A stretch of 9,317 nucleotides of DNA from Anaerolineae bacterium (GTDB lineage: Bacteria > Chloroflexota > Anaerolineae > 4572-78 > J111): contig JAGRBY010000261.1 in the NCBI GenBank assembly GCA_020433835.1, forward strand, positions 1 through 9,317, in the 5' to 3' direction. Made by a program: the position numbers and the translations under genes. Numbering within the stretch: the first letter of the stretch is position 1; each line of letters begins with the position of its first letter. Of this stretch, positions 5,307 through 9,317 are shown piece after piece. Below the pieces are notes generated by a model. The model did no database searches and was not told the DNA's origin. It was given only the letters and a program-made list of their open reading frames with translations.

Positions 5307-7625
5307 ATGATTCGTCGTGGAGTCATTCTGGCTCTATTCCTCGCCTTGGGAATTGCTGCACCTCCTGCACTCGCAGCCCCATTAGCGCAAGAAGCGCGTG
5401 AAGCGTTACCTGTATTATGGTGGTTAACACCTATTTGCTCACTCATTGCCTTGGCTTTTGCTTACACACTTTACCAAACGGTAATGAAACGAAGTGAAGG
5501 CGACGCTACAATGATTGAAATTGCCCAAGCAGTGCGTGAAGGAGCCATGGCTTATTTAACACGCCAGTACAGAATTGTGGGCGTTGTGTTTGCCATTCTT
5601 TTCGTTATCCTTCTCGGTATGAGCCTTATGGGCCTTCAAAGTTTTATTGTCCCCTTTGCCTTTATTACCGGCGGTGTTTTCTCAGCGATATGTGGTTTTT
5701 TTGGGATGAAAGCTGCCACAAATGCTTCAGCTAGAACCGCCAACGCCGCTCGAGATAGTCTAAATGATGGTTTGCAGGTTGCTTTCCGGGCCGGTGCCGT
5801 TATGGGCTTGTCAGTAGTAGGTTTTGCGCTGTTAGATAGTAGCCTCTGGTTTATTTTTCTCTATTTTCTCACCTCAGAAGGATTATCGGATATTACCGTT
5901 ATTATGTTGAGCGCCGCTATGGGAGCCTCAACTCAGGCCCTGTTCGCTCGGGTTGGTGGCGGCATCTATACCAAAGCGGCAGACGTTGGGGCCGACCTGG
6001 TTGGTAAGGTTGAAGCCGGTATCCCCGAAGATGATCCCCGCAACCCGGCCACCATTGCCGATAACGTGGGTGATAATGTGGGCGACGTAGCCGGTATGGG
6101 CGCAGACTTGTATGAGTCATACGTTGGCTCTATCCGAGCTGCTTCGGCTTTGGGCGTTGGCGCGGTTGCAGTTGGCGCTGGCGTGGCGTTGCCTGAGGGT
6201 ATGAGCGTTTTAGAGATGCAGGTTCGCTTTTTGGCGGCCCCTATGATTATTGCCGCTGTTGGTGTTATCCTCTCGATTGTGGGCATTTACCTCGTCCGCA
6301 CCAAAGAAGATGCCTCAATGGGCGAAATTATGGGTGCATTGATCAGAAGTATTACGATTAGTTCCATCCTTATTGCCATTGCAGCTGTGCCGGTTATCTA
6401 TCTGTTGCAGCTTCCTTGGTCCTTCCTGATTGCTATTATTACCGGCTTGGTTGTCGGCGAGGTTATTGGTCGAGCGACCGAATATTACACTTCCGATGAA
6501 TATAAACCAACCCAATGGATTTCTCAGCAAGGCGAAACCGGTCCGGCCACGGTTATTATCAGTGGTCTGGCGGTCGGCATGCGTTCGACGGGTATTCCTG
6601 TCATTGCCGTCGTCACCGGAATTGCACTCAGTTTCTACACGACCGGCGGTTTGGAAAATAGTTTGCTTGGCCTCTACGGTGTGGCTCTGGCCGCAACAAG
6701 TATGCTGTCAACCCTTGGTTTAACGCTAGCCACCGATGCCTACGGCCCCATCGCTGACAACGCCGGTGGGAACGCTGAAATGTCACACTTACCCCCCGAA
6801 GTTCGGGAGCGAACCGACCAATTGGATGCTGTCGGTAACACCACAGCAGCAACCGGGAAAGGTTTTGCTATCGGCTCAGCCGCACTAACAGCTCTGGCTT
6901 TGCTGGCCTCTTACATCGAACAAATTCGAGCTAGCCTCATCTTGAAAGGCTTGCCCTCTATAACAATTGGCGGTGTAGATATTCCTTTGCAAGAAGTTAC
7001 CATCCGTCAGTTTGGTGACTATTACGATGTAACGCTGCTTAATCCTGCCGTGCTGATCGGCATTTTTGCCGGGGCAATGACCGTTTTCTTCTTCTCGGCA
7101 ATGACGATGGACGCTGTTGGTCGTGCTGCCGGCGCAATGGTGGAAGAAGTTCGACGCCAATTTAGAGAAAAACCCGGTATCCTCAAAGGAGAAGAAAAAC
7201 CGGACTATGCTCTGTGTGTGGCGATTAGTACCGCCGGTGCCCAGCGCGAAATGGTTGCGCCCTCTATTCTGGCGATTGCCATACCGGTCATTATGGGATT
7301 GATCTTTGGGGTAGCCGGTGTGTTGGGCTTGTTGGCCGGCGGTTTGACGACCGGTTTTGTGGTGGCTGTTATGATGGCTAACTCCGGCGGTGCCTGGGAT
7401 AATGCTAAGAAGCATATCGAAAAAGGTGCGTTTGGAGGAAAAGGTTCAGATGCCCATAAAGCAACCGTGGTGGGAGACACCGTTGGTGATCCTTTCAAAG
7501 ATACCACCGGCCCATCGCTCAACATTCTCATCAAACTGATGTCGATGGTTTCAATTGTCTTTGCCGGATTAATTGTGGCCCTTGACAACGGTTTTGGTCT
7601 GTTGGGGATGCTCTTAGGCGTTTAA
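5307..7625 (+). CDS. hppA: K+-dependent membrane-bound pyrophosphatase, ion-pumping (Na+ and/or H+)
   Basis: The 772-residue multi-pass enzyme hydrolyses cytoplasmic PPi and uses the energy to pump Na+ or H+ outward. Family motifs are intact: DVGADLVGKVE (227-237), EDDPRNPATIADNVGDNVGD (241-260), DAYGPIADNAGGNAE (477-491) and GDTVGDPFKDTTGPSLN (723-739), which carry the Mg-PPi-binding Asp, Lys and Asn residues. GNTTAATGKG (510-519) has Ala514 and Gly517 where K+-independent enzymes carry Lys and Thr, so K+ dependence is expected. Glu270 in DLYESY occupies the position typical of Na+-pumping members; plant H+ pumps have it about four residues later. Transport specificity is inferred, since some H+ pumps and dual pumps share features. 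Before the usual first helix (about 36-57) is an extra signal-peptide-like segment, MIRRGVILALFLALG...ALA (1-23). The start is fixed by AAGGAG. The gene is monocistronic between its own promoter and terminator. Confidence 0.95.
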   Translation: MIRRGVILALFLALGIAAPPALAAPLAQEAREALPVLWWLTPICSLIALAFAYTLYQTVMKRSEGDATMIEIAQAVREGAMAYLTRQYRIVGVVFAILFVILLGMSLMGLQSFIVPFAFITGGVFSAICGFFGMKAATNASARTANAARDSLNDGLQVAFRAGAVMGLSVVGFALLDSSLWFIFLYFLTSEGLSDITVIMLSAAMGASTQALFARVGGGIYTKAADVGADLVGKVEAGIPEDDPRNPATIADNVGDNVGDVAGMGADLYESYVGSIRAASALGVGAVAVGAGVALPEGMSVLEMQVRFLAAPMIIAAVGVILSIVGIYLVRTKEDASMGEIMGALIRSITISSILIAIAAVPVIYLLQLPWSFLIAIITGLVVGEVIGRATEYYTSDEYKPTQWISQQGETGPATVIISGLAVGMRSTGIPVIAVVTGIALSFYTTGGLENSLLGLYGVALAATSMLSTLGLTLATDAYGPIADNAGGNAEMSHLPPEVRERTDQLDAVGNTTAATGKGFAIGSAALTALALLASYIEQIRASLILKGLPSITIGGVDIPLQEVTIRQFGDYYDVTLLNPAVLIGIFAGAMTVFFFSAMTMDAVGRAAGAMVEEVRRQFREKPGILKGEEKPDYALCVAISTAGAQREMVAPSILAIAIPVIMGLIFGVAGVLGLLAGGLTTGFVVAVMMANSGGAWDNAKKHIEKGAFGGKGSDAHKATVVGDTVGDPFKDTTGPSLNILIKLMSMVSIVFAGLIVALDNGFGLLGMLLGV

Positions 7626-7646
7626 TCGCCCCTATCTAACATCAAC

Positions 7647-7682
7647 AAAAACCTCCCGAAGATGTACCTCCGGGAGGTTTTT
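7647..7682. terminator. Strong bidirectional intrinsic terminator between hppA and the GNAT gene
   Basis: AAAAACCTCCCG (7647-7658) and CGGGAGGTTTTT (7671-7682) form a perfect 12-bp stem with a 12-nt loop. The G/C core next to a T-run on the plus strand (7678-7683) and the A-run (7647-7651, read as T on minus) make it work in both directions. It lies 21 bp after the hppA stop and 23 bp before the GNAT stop on the opposite strand. Confidence 0.9.
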
Positions 7683-7705
7683 TGATTCATGCAACGTGCG
7701 ATAAT

Positions 7706-8227
7706 TTAAGTCACAACAGTAAGCGGCTGCCGATAACGAAGCTCAAATAGCTCCGTGCCATCCGGTTCAAACTCTACCTTTGTTTTGCCGTCTGCTTTAA
7801 GCCCAATTTTCTCATAAAAATGTATCGCTGCTTTATTTTCGGCGAGCACCCACAAAAGCAGTTCCGAAAATCCATCGCGCTGCAATGATTCTTTAACCGC
7901 ATTAACCAGGCTGCGTCCATAGCCGCGTCTCCAGACATTTGGATGAAGATAAATCGCGTAGATTTCACCAACAGCGCTGCGACCGACATCCTTATCGCGC
8001 GTTTGGCCAAACATAACAAAGCCGACGACCTGTCCCTCTCTATCAATAACAAGGGTTTGTCCTCGGCTTTCATTCAACCATACTTTCCAATTTTTTGCCC
8101 GCGTTTCAACCGATAAATTATCGAGCATCTTATCCGGCAAAATCCCTCGATACGCAGACTGCCACGATGCTACGTGAACTTCAGCTATGGCCCTGGCATC
8201 AGAGATTTTGGCTGTACGGATATTCAT
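7706..8227 (-). CDS. GNAT family N-acetyltransferase
   Basis: The 173-residue product has the GCN5-related acetyltransferase fold, which transfers acetyl from acetyl-CoA to an amine. The N-terminus has the common pattern HVASWQSAYRGILPDKML (18-35). Motif A is EIYAIYLHPNVWRRGYGRSL (88-107), with the acetyl-CoA pyrophosphate loop as W-R-R-G-Y-G; Trp replaces the more usual Arg/Gln at the first position, a frequent variant. Motif B follows as LWVLAENKAAIHFYEKIGL (125-143). The protein is cytoplasmic and full length. Its substrate cannot be told: amino acid, aminoglycoside-like and protein N-terminal substrates are all possible. No clear ribosome-binding site precedes ATG 8227. The CBM9-like gene ends 42 bp upstream on the same strand, so it may be read through from there. 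Confidence 0.88.
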   Translation of the reverse strand: MNIRTAKISDARAIAEVHVASWQSAYRGILPDKMLDNLSVETRAKNWKVWLNESRGQTLVIDREGQVVGFVMFGQTRDKDVGRSAVGEIYAIYLHPNVWRRGYGRSLVNAVKESLQRDGFSELLLWVLAENKAAIHFYEKIGLKADGKTKVEFEPDGTELFELRYRQPLTVVT

Positions 8228-8269
8228 GGTTAATTACTCGATTTAGGGCCGGTATGTGTATCTATCTTT

Positions 8270-9317
8270 CTAGCGAATCGGCATCAAAAGTGCCGTACCC
8301 CACGTACCCGGGTTTTGCCAGTCTCGAGCCGGCGATGTTGAGACGATACACTGTTGAGCGTTGGAGCCGGGTGTGTCGTTATCGCTGACGCTAACAACAA
8401 TGCCAATTCGGTCACCTTGCCGGGGGGTGAAGCCCATCCCTTGCCAGGGCAGAGCCGCTTCCAAAAAGTAGCCGGTATCGGTTAGCGTAACGGCTACCGA
8501 GGCATTTACAAACGGTCTGGAGGTCAGCGAACTCAACTGCCAGAAAGCTGCCCGGGGAGCCGTAGTATCGGGCAAAAAGTCGATCTGTACGTCATCGGCG
8601 CTGAGCTTTGCATCATCAAAATCGCTGTTCAAATCTAAATCGAGCAGCAATTGGGGTGAGTCGCCCAAGAAAAGTCGATCATCGCTGCCTGAATACGTTA
8701 CTAGACCATCGTCGTTGGTAATAAAGGCCACGTACAAAAATTCTTCGTTGAAAGCCAACTGCATGCGGGCGCTAAGATCGGTTAAACTGCCTGCGTTAGG
8801 AAATCGGGTGGCGCACCCTTCATCGTAGGTAATGGCCGAGAAAGTGGTCCAGCCCAGGCTGTTTTCGGCCAGCGCGTCCCAATCGTCGGGATCACCGTCA
8901 ATGGTGATAGTGCCGATAGAACTGTTAGCCCCCACAAACGGAGCCTGAAAATTGCCGTTTTCTGACGAACGCGTGGCCGCACTTTGCAAAACGTTGACCA
9001 CGGCATCGCTCTGCAGATTTTCGGTAATTGGTCGGGCTTGAACTTCATCCACCAGATCGCGGGTTTCGCCCGGCGGGGTTAAGCTCAGCCCCAGAAAACA
9101 GGCATCGCCTAAAATAAGGCGGGCCTGATGAAAGTATTTTTGATCACGCAGGCTAAGCGTCTGAATTTCGCCGGGGCCAACGTCCAGCAGGATTCGCCCG
9201 ATTTCATCCCCTACAGCATCAAAAACCTGAAGTGATCCATTTCCGGCGGCCATCCGGTTAAAAACACCGACATCTAAGGCCTGCACCCGGGCCTGAACCG
9301 TGTTGAAATCCATATCA
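8270..9317 (-). CDS. CBM9-like (sugar-binding/DOMON-like) domain protein, N-terminus beyond the window
   Basis: The frame is open through the right edge; an ATG at 9313 exists but the codon before it is also sense, so the gene probably starts outside. Numbered from that ATG, 347 residues are visible. Residues about 135-345 match the pattern of family-9 carbohydrate-binding-like domains: TITIDGDPDDWDAL at the first strand, ARMQLAFNEEFLYVAFITND, LFLGDSPQLLLDLDLN, a DDVQIDFLP strand, GYFLEAALPWQGMGFTPRQGDRIGIVV, and the terminal W-N-P-G-T-W-G-T block. Such domains bind sugars or haem in secreted proteins. The segment before it (1-130), with FVGANSSIG at its end, is unassigned. Only two Cys pairs or so occur (71, 167, 322). 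Cell-surface or secreted location is inferred from the domain. Ligand and full architecture are unknown. Confidence 0.75.
   Translation of the reverse strand, partial: DMDFNTVQARVQALDVGVFNRMAAGNGSLQVFDAVGDEIGRILLDVGPGEIQTLSLRDQKYFHQARLILGDACFLGLSLTPPGETRDLVDEVQARPITENLQSDAVVNVLQSAATRSSENGNFQAPFVGANSSIGTITIDGDPDDWDALAENSLGWTTFSAITYDEGCATRFPNAGSLTDLSARMQLAFNEEFLYVAFITNDDGLVTYSGSDDRLFLGDSPQLLLDLDLNSDFDDAKLSADDVQIDFLPDTTAPRAAFWQLSSLTSRPFVNASVAVTLTDTGYFLEAALPWQGMGFTPRQGDRIGIVVSVSDNDTPGSNAQQCIVSTSPARDWQNPGTWGTALLMPIR

Noticed and set aside
6885..7415. 176-codon minus-strand frame opposite hppA
   Set aside because: It lies wholly inside the conserved hppA coding region. Its His/Gln/Asn/Arg-rich product looks like an antisense shadow, and it has no promoter or ribosome-binding signal.
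7774..8073. Alternative minus-strand frame inside the GNAT gene
   Set aside because: It overlaps the acetyltransferase in another frame, while the GNAT motifs are clear in the main frame. There is no sign of a frameshift.
1..9317. CRISPR array, tRNA/rRNA, toxin-antitoxin, defence or biosynthetic cluster
   Set aside because: No spaced direct repeats, cloverleaf, rRNA sequence or suitable gene pairs were seen; the long genes are common housekeeping or envelope families.

Overview
This 9.3 kb window looks like ordinary chromosomal DNA from a free-living bacterium with mid-range GC. The gene set is a UPF0182 membrane protein, a TPR lipoprotein, a K+-dependent membrane pyrophosphatase, a GNAT acetyltransferase and a CBM9-like secreted domain. 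This suggests Chloroflexota (Anaerolineae-like) to me, but that is inference from gene content. Cyanobacteria or another deep phylum cannot be excluded.

Layout, left to right. Positions 1-95 hold the first 31 codons of a minus-strand membrane protein that runs off the left edge. Positions 96-604 are AT-rich: a 14-bp hairpin (197-231), a doubtful 61-codon ORF (294-479), and a complete 112-bp MITE-like element (445-556) with perfect 13-bp inverted ends and a 5-bp target duplication. A sigma70-type promoter starts 10 bp after that element and serves the UPF0182 gene (about 647-3442, +). This gene converges with a TPR lipoprotein gene (3464-4933, -), leaving only 21 bp between the stop codons. 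The TPR gene has an extended -10 box 7 nt from its first ATG, so its mRNA is probably leaderless.

A 373-bp divergent spacer follows. It holds a 47-codon open frame with two palindromes, a near-consensus promoter, and a leader of about 126 nt for hppA (5307-7625, +). HppA keeps every catalytic motif, has the Ala/Gly pair of K+-dependent enzymes, and has the membrane Glu in the position typical of Na+-pumping members. A strong bidirectional terminator (7647-7682) separates it from a GNAT acetyltransferase (7706-8227, -). Upstream of that gene, 42 bp away on the same strand, is the C-terminal part of a CBM9-like protein cut by the right edge.

The genes do not form a single pathway. hppA supplies ion-motive force from PPi; UPF0182, the TPR lipoprotein and the CBM9-like protein all appear to be envelope proteins. 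I see no CRISPR, phage, toxin-antitoxin, defence or secondary-metabolite cassette, and no convincing new multi-gene system. The most interesting items are the MITE-like insertion beside the UPF0182 promoter, the leaderless TPR gene, and the ion-specificity signature, N-terminal extension and long leader of hppA.
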